The position numbers were made by a program, and so were the translations under genes. This document shows positions 16,470-23,826 of a stretch of DNA of 26,896 bases, in pieces. The notes below the pieces were generated by a model, which saw only the letters and a list, made by a program, of their open reading frames with translations, did not search any database and was not told the origin of the DNA. How positions within the stretch are numbered: the first letter of the stretch is position 1; each line of letters opens with the position of its first letter. The DNA lies in IMG/VR virus record IMGVR_UViG_3300007734_000531, positions 1-26,896 of that record; one strand, 5' to 3'. The stretch is from a virus.

Positions 16470-16655
16470 AGCCCTGACGCCTAGGCAACCATCTTTCTGG
16501 GTGACAAAAGCTTTTGCTACCATCCCTGCACGTTTAGCACCGGATTCTATTGCATAAATAATAGGTGAAGGCTTTAAGGTGGGGACAAAGAAACTATCCC
16601 CAACACTCATAGCTTCAAACGGAAATATCCATTCAGGCTCTTTATCTAGACTCAC
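16455..16655 (-). CDS. Small conserved phage protein of unknown function
   Basis: A 66-residue protein with GTG start at 16655, placed inside the last codons of the primase-helicase (14-base overlap) behind AAAGGA. The core MSVGDSFFVPTLKPSP followed by a helix and the ending DGCLGVRAWRIK is a pattern I recognise from many phages, where it is usually hypothetical and found among DNA-metabolism genes. It has no cysteines forming a zinc site and no membrane segment. It is the last gene of the minus block; its TAA abuts the TAG of the plus-strand giant gene with no base between them. Confidence 0.7.
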   Translation of the reverse strand: MSLDKEPEWIFPFEAMSVGDSFFVPTLKPSPIIYAIESGAKRAGMVAKAFVTQKDGCLGVRAWRIK

Positions 16656-19494
16656 TATCTAATCCTTTTAATAAAGCTTCAGGAAGCGATGCTAGATTAA
16701 CTTTGTATACACTTGTAGCTGCCTTACCAAAGTCTTTCCAACCTGCGTTCATACGCTTTTTAACATCTTTACCTGCATCTATTTGAATACCAGACTCTTT
16801 CATTTGGAATAAGAATTCCTTACGACTGACTGACATTTCACCTAGATATTTATCAAACTCTGTCTTAGATATCCACATCATATGTTCATCGTTTTCTACT
16901 CGGATGACAAAAGCAGTCCGAGGTTCCATGGTAATCTTATTATCTTTAAATGCTAAGATGCCAGTTTGGTTCTTATTAATATAATCTGATAGTACTGATT
17001 CATAATCAACTGCGTTGACTTTAACTACATTGTCCTTAATAGCAATCATTTCAGTTACAATCTTTTTATAAATTCTATCTAAGTTAAACTCTGTAATACC
17101 GTTAGCATTAGTAATCTCACCTGCAACCATAGATGCAGCCACTAAGTTTTGATAGAATCGATATGCCGTATCATCGCCAAAGTCTTTAGCAAACTTAGCA
17201 CACCACTTATCTATCATCTTACCTATCTCTAATTCACCTACTTTATAAAGAGCCTTGATAAACTCTGGTCCTGCCCATCCATGATTGAATCTAAATGAAT
17301 CAAATATCTCACGACCAAGGGTTGCATCGTCTCTAAATACATCAGGTTTTCTTACTGATAATTCAATAAGTCTAGCTACTTCACCGTTAGGATCTTTCTT
17401 TAGTGTTGTTAACTTGTCATATAAAGAATGATTTGATGTAAAGATTGCAATCAATGAAGCTGACATCTCGTGCTCACGTTCTGCATTTACAGAGGCTTGC
17501 ATTCTGATCTTAGATTTACCCTGTGAAATCTTATGAATCAATTGAGATAAAGTTTTAGGTAATATATTACCCACCTCATCGAGGCCAAATGGAATATTAT
17601 GTAGACCTAAGTATCTACCTGTCATACCATTTTCTGTTGCGTCTAACACAGATAGATCTTTTGGATTACCCCATACACTTAGTGCTGAATATAAAGCACC
17701 TGTTTTAGCTGCACCTGATTCACCTGTTAAAGATATTGTTACACCTGATGTTGATGTGTATTCCATCAAAGCGGAACCAAACCCTGCTAACATTGTAAAT
17801 GCATGTAGTTCTAAACTTGGTAAATTAAGTTTATTAGCAGCTAGTTTCCAATCTTCGTATTTACCTGCTGGGGCTAAGTGTTTAGCTATGCCTCGGCATA
17901 ATGGTGAAGTGGGAGATGATACTTCTTTAAAGTCTCTTGTATATTCTGTACTACCAATCACAAACGATTCTCTGTTTGGTGTCCAACCCATTTGCATTCG
18001 CATAATTTCTGCGGGGGATTTATTCATTAAGTATTGTCCCCATTTAATAATATAGTTCATAAGATATCCTACCTCCTTATTTCCGGGGTTAAATAAAACG
18101 CCATTACTTGCAATGACTTCCTTAAACTTCTCGATTGCATACACATGCTTAATAGGTAACAAGAACTCTCGTTCAGGGTCATTCGGTAGCATGGCTTTCA
18201 TGAGCAGACATTCTCCATCTGCAACACTAAAGATTCGTTTTACTGGGTAGATATCATATAGTGAAACTATGATAGGATCTTTGGGGATCGGTACTCCATT
18301 TTCATCGTATTCATGCGGGGGTAAATAATAGATACCTCCGTTTTTACCGTAGACAAAAGGTTGTAATTCTTGTGGTAACCCATTGAGCTTAGTTGTAATC
18401 TTTGTAGCTTGGTTAATTACTTCTGTTTTAGTTTCTAGTACCGTCTCGCTGACAGGTTGTGATAATTGTAGTTCTTTACCTATCGCTAACGGGTTAGTAA
18501 TTTTGCCTCTAAACGGACATCCTTCGCAACCGCCCGGATTGACATTGTTGAATGTATCGCAAGAGTGTGGTTTATCTTGTGTAGCTTGGGCTTTCCTTAT
18601 TGTCGCTTCTCGGTTATAACCTGGATGTTCTTCTGACATCATGTGGATCGCTGTATCACGATCAGAACAATGTTGTGCGATAGATAACCCAGAATACCAA
18701 AGAGGCTCAGGTAAAGTCTTTGCATTCTCTAGAATAAACTTGATTTGGTTACAGCCGGTACCTTGTAAAGACTTAATAGCAATATCAGAAAACTTAGATT
18801 GGAAATTATCCAACTTCATCATTTTTCGTTGATCTTCACTAAGTCCTGTCTTAGGTAGCGCTGCAATTAATTCGTCATGAGATTGTGACACCTCGCCTAA
18901 AAAGTTTTTAAACTGGTCAAATGAGTATACAGGGATATCACTACCCAATAACTTAGTAGGACTTGGTGGATCAGTCTTTTGATTAAATGTATCTGGGCAA
19001 CGGAGAATCCTAGCAAGATCTGCTGTTACTACAGGATCTATGTTAAGACCGTGTGTCAAGCAAAAGTTTTTAAACTTCTCTGCATAAGGTTTCCACTCAG
19101 TTGCAGGCACATCTTTATCAAATAACCAGTACGCGTGAACGCCACCACCTGAATCTATTCTAACTGGAGGTGGTAATTCGTTATCTAAAATAAATTTATC
19201 AATAGCATCAAGGGCGTCTTCTTTAGACTCGTATCCTTTGCCTTCGCCAACATCTAAATCTACAAAGAAAGATTTAACTGCTTTAGCTTCCTCTGCCTTA
19301 CGACTATAACCATTAAATGAACTAAGTGCTACAAAGATATTAGTCTTCGTATTCTTCTTAGATTCAACAAATGATTCTAACTCATCTATGTTTTCTACGA
19401 ATTTGTGCTTAGTGATCTTAGCTATCGGATCGATAGTAGCTACACAATATACGCCTGTAGATGGCAATGCTTTCTTATAAAATTCTTTAATCAT
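16642..19494 (-). CDS. Primase-helicase (archaeo-eukaryotic primase-type domain plus DUF927-like ATPase)
   Basis: A 950-residue replication protein. The N-terminal domain has primase-polymerase motifs: FFVDLDV with D79 and D81 (metal binding), DSGGGVHAYW at 114-123 (the sGGGxH motif with H120) and RILRCPDTFNQK at 162-173. A Cys cluster follows (C312, C323, C326), probably a zinc knuckle for template binding. The C-terminal half has an ATPase with Walker A GESGAAKTG at 591-599, Walker B FGLDE at 636-640 and a sensor Asn in IFTSN near 688; the order resembles DUF927-type helicases. It should synthesise primers and unwind DNA at the fork. Translation probably starts at ATG 19494, coupled to a leader ORF (19491-19523). 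A separate T7-like primase-helicase is not seen. Confidence 0.8.
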   Translation of the reverse strand: MIKEFYKKALPSTGVYCVATIDPIAKITKHKFVENIDELESFVESKKNTKTNIFVALSSFNGYSRKAEEAKAVKSFFVDLDVGEGKGYESKEDALDAIDKFILDNELPPPVRIDSGGGVHAYWLFDKDVPATEWKPYAEKFKNFCLTHGLNIDPVVTADLARILRCPDTFNQKTDPPSPTKLLGSDIPVYSFDQFKNFLGEVSQSHDELIAALPKTGLSEDQRKMMKLDNFQSKFSDIAIKSLQGTGCNQIKFILENAKTLPEPLWYSGLSIAQHCSDRDTAIHMMSEEHPGYNREATIRKAQATQDKPHSCDTFNNVNPGGCEGCPFRGKITNPLAIGKELQLSQPVSETVLETKTEVINQATKITTKLNGLPQELQPFVYGKNGGIYYLPPHEYDENGVPIPKDPIIVSLYDIYPVKRIFSVADGECLLMKAMLPNDPEREFLLPIKHVYAIEKFKEVIASNGVLFNPGNKEVGYLMNYIIKWGQYLMNKSPAEIMRMQMGWTPNRESFVIGSTEYTRDFKEVSSPTSPLCRGIAKHLAPAGKYEDWKLAANKLNLPSLELHAFTMLAGFGSALMEYTSTSGVTISLTGESGAAKTGALYSALSVWGNPKDLSVLDATENGMTGRYLGLHNIPFGLDEVGNILPKTLSQLIHKISQGKSKIRMQASVNAEREHEMSASLIAIFTSNHSLYDKLTTLKKDPNGEVARLIELSVRKPDVFRDDATLGREIFDSFRFNHGWAGPEFIKALYKVGELEIGKMIDKWCAKFAKDFGDDTAYRFYQNLVAASMVAGEITNANGITEFNLDRIYKKIVTEMIAIKDNVVKVNAVDYESVLSDYINKNQTGILAFKDNKITMEPRTAFVIRVENDEHMMWISKTEFDKYLGEMSVSRKEFLFQMKESGIQIDAGKDVKKRMNAGWKDFGKAATSVYKVNLASLPEALLKGLDSESR

Positions 19495-19523
19495 ATGCAG
19501 TGACTTTCTATTTTTTTAGTCAA
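19491..19523 (-). CDS. Possible 10-codon leader ORF coupled to the primase-helicase
   Basis: TTG at 19523-19521 lies five bases downstream of GGAGGAG (19535-19529), the strongest ribosome site I saw in the window. The frame encodes MTKKIESHCI and stops at TGA 19493-19491, which overlaps the primase ATG (ATGA). The ribosome site is 34 bases from the primase ATG, too far to serve it directly, and the bases just before that ATG contain only a weak purine run. A coupled leader is therefore the simplest reading. TTG starts are rare, and the peptide itself need not matter. Confidence 0.35.
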   Translation of the reverse strand: MTKKIESHCI

Positions 19524-19527
19524 CAGT

Positions 19528-19572
19528 ACTCCTCCGCAATAAATTGCGTTTTTTCAAATACCACGGAGGAAT
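19528..19572 (-). promoter_or_regulatory. Ribosome-site-sequestering hairpin in the primase-helicase leader
   Basis: In the minus-strand RNA the bases from 19572 down to 19564 (AUUCCUCCG) can pair with those from 19536 down to 19528 (CGGAGGAGU): nine pairs including one G-U, hiding the GGAGGAG ribosome site. A second hairpin, CGCAA/UUGCG with a UUUA-type loop (19548-19535), uses two of the same bases, so the two folds compete; the second leaves GAGGAG largely free. This looks like a two-state translational switch. What would flip it (a protein, temperature, RNA turnover) cannot be seen. On the plus strand the inner hairpin is followed by six T, but no plus-strand gene ends there. Confidence 0.4.
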
Positions 19573-19590
19573 CTCTATTCTACTACGTTT

Positions 19591-19902
19591 TTATATCTTG
19601 TCGATAACTTTAGATTGAATAAAGTCTTTAGCATCGGTCGACGTTACAGCAGGTAAGATACCCTTGTCAATACCTTTGTTTACCAACTCTATAAATTTAG
19701 TTATCCTTTCATAATTTTTTTCTCTTACGTATTGACCCCTAAACCAACTATGTATAGACATTCTTGATACATTGAAGGCCTCCGCTACGTAGGTGGTAGG
19801 TAGATTCGCTTTTACACAAATCTTACCTAGTTGTACACCTATTCTTGTAGGGTCAGCTTTTTGTAAGTTAATTAAGAATTGTTCACTATAAGGACGTGCC
19901 AT
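19591..19902 (-). CDS. HTH DNA-binding protein
   Basis: A 103-residue protein behind AAGGAG. Residues 30-58 (KANLPTTYVAEAFNVSRMSIHSWFRGQ) form a clear helix-turn-helix of XRE-like type: the first helix after LPT, the turn at FNVS and the recognition helix MSIHSWFRG. The opening MARPYSEQFL and the rest of the layout are a pattern I know from replication regions of other aquatic phages. It may repress or time the minus-strand operon or bind a replication origin; nothing in the sequence decides this. It lies 9 bases after the Cys-rich protein and about 70 bases before the structured primase leader, making it a natural candidate for local control. Confidence 0.7.
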   Translation of the reverse strand: MARPYSEQFLINLQKADPTRIGVQLGKICVKANLPTTYVAEAFNVSRMSIHSWFRGQYVREKNYERITKFIELVNKGIDKGILPAVTSTDAKDFIQSKVIDKI

Positions 19903-19911
19903 ATTAACTCC

Positions 19912-20793
19912 TTATGATTTAGCAGACCATTTGTTGATGATACTACTTACATCAGCTTTAGGTGCCTGCGGTTGTTGAACAGATGATTCTCTTAATACAG
20001 GTTCAGTTACGTCAGCTTGTGGTGCAGCTTGTGTAGGTGCCGGTTGCGCTGGCGCTACGTTAGGAACCACTGGTGTAGCTAACATATCTTCTTCTTCCTT
20101 CTCTTGATAGATAGAAAGCTTCACATAGTTTTGCGCTTCTTCTGAATTAGCTAATTCATTTAGTGCTGGAATTAGATCTAACGGCACAGGTGCGCTTGGT
20201 GCAAATAATAACTTCTGGTATGTAGCAGCTGGGTCAAAATACATCTTAGTTACCGCAGCGTTGTTGTTAATACCACTTGCAGCTAGGTATCTAATATACG
20301 TTTGGAACGGACGACCACCATTAACTTCATCACCAAAACATGACTTAGGTGAGAGAATTAATTGAATAAGTTCTTTAGGTTTATTAGGTGTAACTACTGC
20401 GGTTCTCCATGTAAGCTTACATTGTTGTGCAGCACCTTTGATACTGTGTGGACATTGGTTACATGCCGGAGCTTGTTTGTTCTTGACATCAGCATCAGGT
20501 GTTCTAGCATCACTTGCCCAGCAAATAATCTTAGCTTTTTTACCAGGAGTATAAGTACTATCATATAAAGTTCGGCACGGTGTATGCGCCATCTTTACAA
20601 AGATAATGTCCATTTCACCATTCACTGGCGATGATGCTACCTCGTTACCATTCACAAGCATAGTGAACTTACGACCTTCTGTTGAAATCTTTCTACTATT
20701 AGCCCGACCTGCAACTGCCAATGTATCTTGATTAAGACCATTAGGTGAGGCTAATGAATTTTGTTGCAACTGACTAATTAAATCCATACTCAT
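19912..20793 (-). CDS. Cys-rich phage replication protein, candidate ssDNA-binding protein
   Basis: A 293-residue protein behind AAGGAG. Residues about 40-210 look globular and beta-rich; C91, C111, C114 and C125 (CWASD, CNQCPH, QCKLTW) could hold one zinc ion. Residues 228-280 are a disordered Pro/Ala/Gln linker with acidic patches (QEKEEED), ending in a short amphipathic tail (VSSIINKWSAKS). A folded core, flexible linker and short tail for protein contacts are the layout of ssDNA-binding proteins, and no other SSB is seen in this replication block. The tail is not the acidic type of bacterial SSB or T7 gp2.5, so this is inference only. Genes on both sides are within about 10 bases, showing one operon. 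Confidence 0.5.
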   Translation of the reverse strand: MSMDLISQLQQNSLASPNGLNQDTLAVAGRANSRKISTEGRKFTMLVNGNEVASSPVNGEMDIIFVKMAHTPCRTLYDSTYTPGKKAKIICWASDARTPDADVKNKQAPACNQCPHSIKGAAQQCKLTWRTAVVTPNKPKELIQLILSPKSCFGDEVNGGRPFQTYIRYLAASGINNNAAVTKMYFDPAATYQKLLFAPSAPVPLDLIPALNELANSEEAQNYVKLSIYQEKEEEDMLATPVVPNVAPAQPAPTQAAPQADVTEPVLRESSVQQPQAPKADVSSIINKWSAKS

Positions 20794-20803
20794 ATACTTC
20801 TCC

Positions 20804-21235
20804 TTATTTACTTGTTGGTTTTCTTACAACTACACTAAATTCTCTTACCGAATTGATACCTGGTGGTAAACCTTCACCTTCATGGTTTGCCATATGCTCT
20901 GCAAAATTAGTATTGTGAATACGTTGTTGCAGTAACTCTAAAGCGCCGTGCTCTAAAATATATTGTTTAAACTCATCCCAATTAATACATGAGAATTGTT
21001 CTTTGACTGTTCTAGTAATCGTGCCATTATTAGTACGAACACTTTCTACATTCATTGCATTACATTCAGCTAACATGGCTTGTTCTAACTGAGTTAGTTC
21101 ATCTGATAACTCACCATCTTTTGTTTTGTATTGTCTGTACAAGTTTTCTCTAGCTGTTCTAATGCTAATAAAAGCTTTTACCATTTCGTCTAGCTTTGGA
21201 CTTTCATGTACTTGTTGTTCTAATTCTTCACTCAT
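20804..21235 (-). CDS. Gp157-like helical phage protein
   Basis: A 143-residue protein. Residues 1-60 form a charged coiled-coil region (SPKLDEMVKAFISIRTAREN to LEQAMLAECNAMN). They are followed by a small domain with VESVRTNNGTITRTVKEQFSC, a helix with WDEFKQYILEHGALELLQQR and the end GLPPGINSVREFSVVVRKPT. The arrangement of a long coiled coil plus a compact domain containing a short Thr-rich hairpin is that of siphovirus Gp157-like proteins, whose role is not well known. It overlaps the helicase stop by ATGA (start 21235, helicase end 21232), so both are probably made in fixed proportion; it may be a helicase or replication partner. Confidence 0.55.
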   Translation of the reverse strand: MSEELEQQVHESPKLDEMVKAFISIRTARENLYRQYKTKDGELSDELTQLEQAMLAECNAMNVESVRTNNGTITRTVKEQFSCINWDEFKQYILEHGALELLQQRIHNTNFAEHMANHEGEGLPPGINSVREFSVVVRKPTSK

Positions 21236-22797
21236 GTGCCTAACTCCTCTCGATATAAATCAACTAATTTTGTATGTAAATCTACTTTGCCTTGTAACAT
21301 GGCATACATTTTCCTTTCTACTTCTGATCCTTGTAAATGTACTACGGTCATTTTGTTTACCTGACCTACACGATCCATACGTGCGATACATTGTAAGTAC
21401 GTTTCAACTGACATCACTGGAGACCAAAATACAACTGTGTTAGCCGCGGTCAAAGTTACACCATGAGACGCGGATTGTGGCTGAATAACTAATACTCTAG
21501 GCTCTTCCATTGTTTGGAATCGATTAATAATATTAGCACGTTGTGTTGCTGATACATCACCCTGAATGATTTCATTAGTAATACCTTTATCTTCTAGATG
21601 ACGAGCCACTAATTCAATGGTATGTCTATATGGAACAAAGATAATTACTTTATGTTCTGTTTCTTCAATAACTTCCATCAATGCATTAAGACGTGGTTGA
21701 ACATCAAACTCTAATACTTCTTTTGAGTCTGTATACACAGCGCCACCTGATATTTGTAAAAGTTTATTTAATCCAGCTGCAGCATTGACTGCACTAATCT
21801 GTGCACCAGCAGCTTCAATCATCATCTGATCTTTTAACATCTTGTAATACTTTTGAACTTGTGGCGTAAGAGGTACTTCTCGTGTTGTATAAAGTACATC
21901 TGGTAAATCTAAACAATCTGCTTTAGCAAAACGAATAGCTGGTTGTAGCGCTTTAAATACTTCATTCTTAGCATTAGGTTTAGGCACCCATTTAAATCTT
22001 GTGACTTGATACATCACCTTGTCACGCCATGCCATAGAAAATTTAGGCACGTTCTGTGGACAAACAAGTCTAGCCAATCCATATGCATCAACAGGTGATT
22101 GAGACGCAGGTGTACCTGTCATCATCCATAATCTTGTTTCAGGTTTAAGTAATTTAGCTAGGGTCTTCCAACGCGTAGTGGATGGACTCTTGTATGCGTT
22201 AGCCTCGTCAATAACTATAAGATCAAAACCACCTTTCATAATATCGTCTTTAACAATAGCAACGCCATCGTAATTAATAATGACAAATTCGTATGGACCT
22301 TGTATAACTTTTTGTCTTTTAGCTGCAGGACCATGTGCTACTGAAACAGATCTATGCATAGCCGTATTTAAAATATCAGCTTGCCATGCAGAATACATAA
22401 TAGATAAAGGACATATGACAAGAACTCTTTTAATAATTTTTTGCGTCATTAAATAATCAGCAGCCCAAATGACAGAAGAAGTTTTACCTGTACCTGCTTC
22501 GTTAAAACAGAATGCACGATGATTAATACTTAAGAATTCCGCGGTTACACGTTGGTGATCAAAAGGTTTATAAAGACCTGGATAGTTATAATCGCGTTTG
22601 ATTGGTGAAGGTAAATTGTTTCGGAAAGAAACAATCTGGTTGAGCCTAGTCATCTCTGGAACATCCCAGTATATAACCATCTCAGCAAGGTTACCATTGC
22701 GTTCTACAACTTCAGACTTAGCAATGTTGTCTGTAATATGCGGAACAATGTGTTCCGGTACTATAATTTTTAATGCGGTGTTTTGTATGATTTCCAT
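21232..22797 (-). CDS. SNF2/DEAD-type superfamily 2 helicase
   Basis: A 521-residue ATP-dependent DNA translocase. Motifs in order: a Q-like element YKPFDHQ (76-82), Walker A NEAGTGKTS (99-107), DEAN (197-200), TGTPAS (227-232), a second RecA lobe with KVIIFVPYRHTIELVARHLE, then SHGVTLTAANTVVFW and the motif VI block QCIARMDRVGQ. The layout is that of small phage SNF2-like helicases, which usually act in replication, recombination or branch migration. The first 70 residues are a phage-specific N-terminal domain. The ATG has no ribosome site, but a promoter-like element ends exactly six bases upstream, so the mRNA may be leaderless. Confidence 0.88.
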   Translation of the reverse strand: MEIIQNTALKIIVPEHIVPHITDNIAKSEVVERNGNLAEMVIYWDVPEMTRLNQIVSFRNNLPSPIKRDYNYPGLYKPFDHQRVTAEFLSINHRAFCFNEAGTGKTSSVIWAADYLMTQKIIKRVLVICPLSIMYSAWQADILNTAMHRSVSVAHGPAAKRQKVIQGPYEFVIINYDGVAIVKDDIMKGGFDLIVIDEANAYKSPSTTRWKTLAKLLKPETRLWMMTGTPASQSPVDAYGLARLVCPQNVPKFSMAWRDKVMYQVTRFKWVPKPNAKNEVFKALQPAIRFAKADCLDLPDVLYTTREVPLTPQVQKYYKMLKDQMMIEAAGAQISAVNAAAGLNKLLQISGGAVYTDSKEVLEFDVQPRLNALMEVIEETEHKVIIFVPYRHTIELVARHLEDKGITNEIIQGDVSATQRANIINRFQTMEEPRVLVIQPQSASHGVTLTAANTVVFWSPVMSVETYLQCIARMDRVGQVNKMTVVHLQGSEVERKMYAMLQGKVDLHTKLVDLYREELGT

Positions 22798-22803
22798 TCT
22801 AGT

Positions 22804-22831
22804 ATATTAACACAACTAGATATGGTGTCAA
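22804..22831 (-). promoter_or_regulatory. Sigma70-like promoter giving a leaderless helicase mRNA
   Basis: Reading the minus strand, TTGACA (22831-22826, perfect -35) is followed after 16 bases by TAATAT (22809-22804). Six bases later is the helicase ATG at 22797, which is where transcription should begin. TATACT at 22806-22801 is an alternative -10 with a poorer 19-base spacing. The element fills the 45-base gap between the small HNH-like gene and the helicase. Confidence 0.5.
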
Positions 22832-22842
22832 GTATTAATTTA

Positions 22843-23157
22843 CTATTTCTTAGTAACTTTTTTTCGTTCTCTTTTACTTGCTTCGGACACTAAATTGTGT
22901 TTGGAATCTCTTTTAAATGATCGGTTCTTTTTTGCAGCTTGAATAAAATATCCATCTTTATTTGAACCGCCCTTGTCAAGAGCTTTTTTGTGAGATACAT
23001 CTTTACCTTCTCTAATTTCTGCTGTATGGTCTTTGTCTTTAGGACTGTCAAAATACTTCTTATCAATTGCACGACGTGCACGTTGACGCTCCATCCGTTT
23101 CTTATGTTCTAACGGAGAGTCTTTATAGATAGGTCTGGGTTTATTAACAAAAGGCAT
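22843..23157 (-). CDS. Small HNH-like basic phage protein
   Basis: A 104-residue, very basic protein. The N-terminal half (PLEHKKRMERQRARRAIDKKYF) is helical and charged. The segment GKDVSHKKALDKGG, then KKNRSFKRDSKHNLVSE, has the spacing of small HNH-fold phage proteins in which a DVxHK histidine is followed by an NRSF/NRSK block. I therefore read it as an HNH-type nuclease or a DNA-binding derivative of one. The usual Asn-rich loop after the His is replaced by GGSNKDG, so activity is uncertain. The ATG lies six bases after a perfect TATAAT and has no ribosome site. It directly follows the PD-(D/E)XK nuclease. Confidence 0.55.
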   Translation of the reverse strand: MPFVNKPRPIYKDSPLEHKKRMERQRARRAIDKKYFDSPKDKDHTAEIREGKDVSHKKALDKGGSNKDGYFIQAAKKNRSFKRDSKHNLVSEASKRERKKVTKK

Positions 23158-23163
23158 AACGCT

Positions 23164-23191
23164 ATTATATCACCCTTGGTTAAAGTCACAA
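23164..23191 (-). promoter_or_regulatory. Sigma70-like promoter giving a leaderless mRNA for the HNH-like gene
   Basis: On the minus strand TTGTGA (23191-23186) is followed after 16 bases by a perfect TATAAT (23169-23164), then six bases to the ATG at 23157. The predicted start is the A of the ATG. The same 16-base spacer and six-base distance occur before the helicase gene. The -35 lies inside the end of the nuclease gene and matches four of six consensus bases. Confidence 0.5.
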
Positions 23192-23826
23192 GACTTAACA
23201 GGACAATATCTACATAGCGGAGTATAGTTAGGTGGCCAACTGTTTGTTTCATAAGAGTTATTTAATCTTTCAAGGGGCCCCTTAAACTTTTCCCAAGACT
23301 TGTCAATATCTTTTCTATCATACTCTTCAGTCACAAAGGTATTGTGCATGACAAATAATAAACCTGCTTTAATCTTGTTGACTTGAGGAAAATGTGCAAA
23401 TGTCATGAGAGACATAAGTCTTAATTGTTTAGGGTCGGGATACTTATTACTGCCTGTTTTATAATCCACAATAAAAGCATAATCACCATCAACAATAAGT
23501 AAGTCAACGATACCACGGACCCAACGTTTAGGATCACTAAAATCACATACGGTTTTATCTTCATACAAAGCCATTTCATACTCTGCATACTTTGTACCAG
23601 GAATTGCGATAAGACTATCTGCTGCAGCTTTAAATCTAAGGTAATTGGTGGCAAGTTCTTTACCGTCTTTAACGTAGTCTTCCAAAGCTTTATGAACTTC
23701 TGTTCCATATTTCATTTGTTCCGAAGGAATGATTTCATAATTCTGTGCAACTTTAATTTCGTAGTACTGCTTAGGACAATTTTGATATTGTTTAAGCGAC
23801 GAGAAAGACCATGTAAAGTCAGCCAT
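23170..23826 (-). CDS. PD-(D/E)XK nuclease, RecB/Cas4-like with Fe-S cysteines
   Basis: A 218-residue exonuclease-type protein. Family residues visible: H45 in GTEVHKALEDY, D108 in GIVDLL, D121 and K123 in AFIVDYKTG, and Q134 in PKQLRLMSLM. Together these form the H...D...DxK...Q active site of the RecB/Cas4 branch. Four cysteines, C17 in QNCPKQYYE and C205, C208 and C213 in the C-terminal CRYCPVKSC, are placed as in proteins that hold a 4Fe-4S cluster. In phages it likely resects DNA ends for recombination or degrades host DNA. It is not evidence for CRISPR; no cas genes or array are present. ATG overlaps the stop of the 55-codon gene (TAATG). Confidence 0.85.
   Translation of the reverse strand: MADFTWSFSSLKQYQNCPKQYYEIKVAQNYEIIPSEQMKYGTEVHKALEDYVKDGKELATNYLRFKAAADSLIAIPGTKYAEYEMALYEDKTVCDFSDPKRWVRGIVDLLIVDGDYAFIVDYKTGSNKYPDPKQLRLMSLMTFAHFPQVNKIKAGLLFVMHNTFVTEEYDRKDIDKSWEKFKGPLERLNNSYETNSWPPNYTPLCRYCPVKSCDFNQG

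Noticed and set aside
16479-16486. Perfect 8-base palindrome GCCTAGGC near the convergent junction.
   Set aside because: It lies inside the small conserved minus-strand gene, is single, and an 8-base palindrome is expected by chance in this length.
17756-18832. Plus-strand open frames of 63-99 codons opposite the primase-helicase.
   Set aside because: They are antisense shadows of a clearly coding gene; the peptides lack recognisable motifs and have no ribosome sites.
19490-19523. TTGACT and TATGAT before and over the primase ATG as a promoter.
   Set aside because: The spacing is 22 bases, too long for a sigma70 promoter, and the -10 would lie on the start codon.
19535-19554. Plus-strand hairpin CGCAA-TAAA-TTGCG followed by six T, resembling a rho-independent terminator.
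   Set aside because: No plus-strand gene ends nearby, and the stem has only five to six pairs with low G/C. It is better explained as part of the minus-strand leader fold, although stopping antisense transcription cannot be excluded.
23170-23826. Cas4-like nuclease as a hint of a CRISPR system.
   Set aside because: No repeat-spacer array and no other cas gene is seen. RecB/Cas4-like nucleases are common stand-alone phage recombination enzymes.
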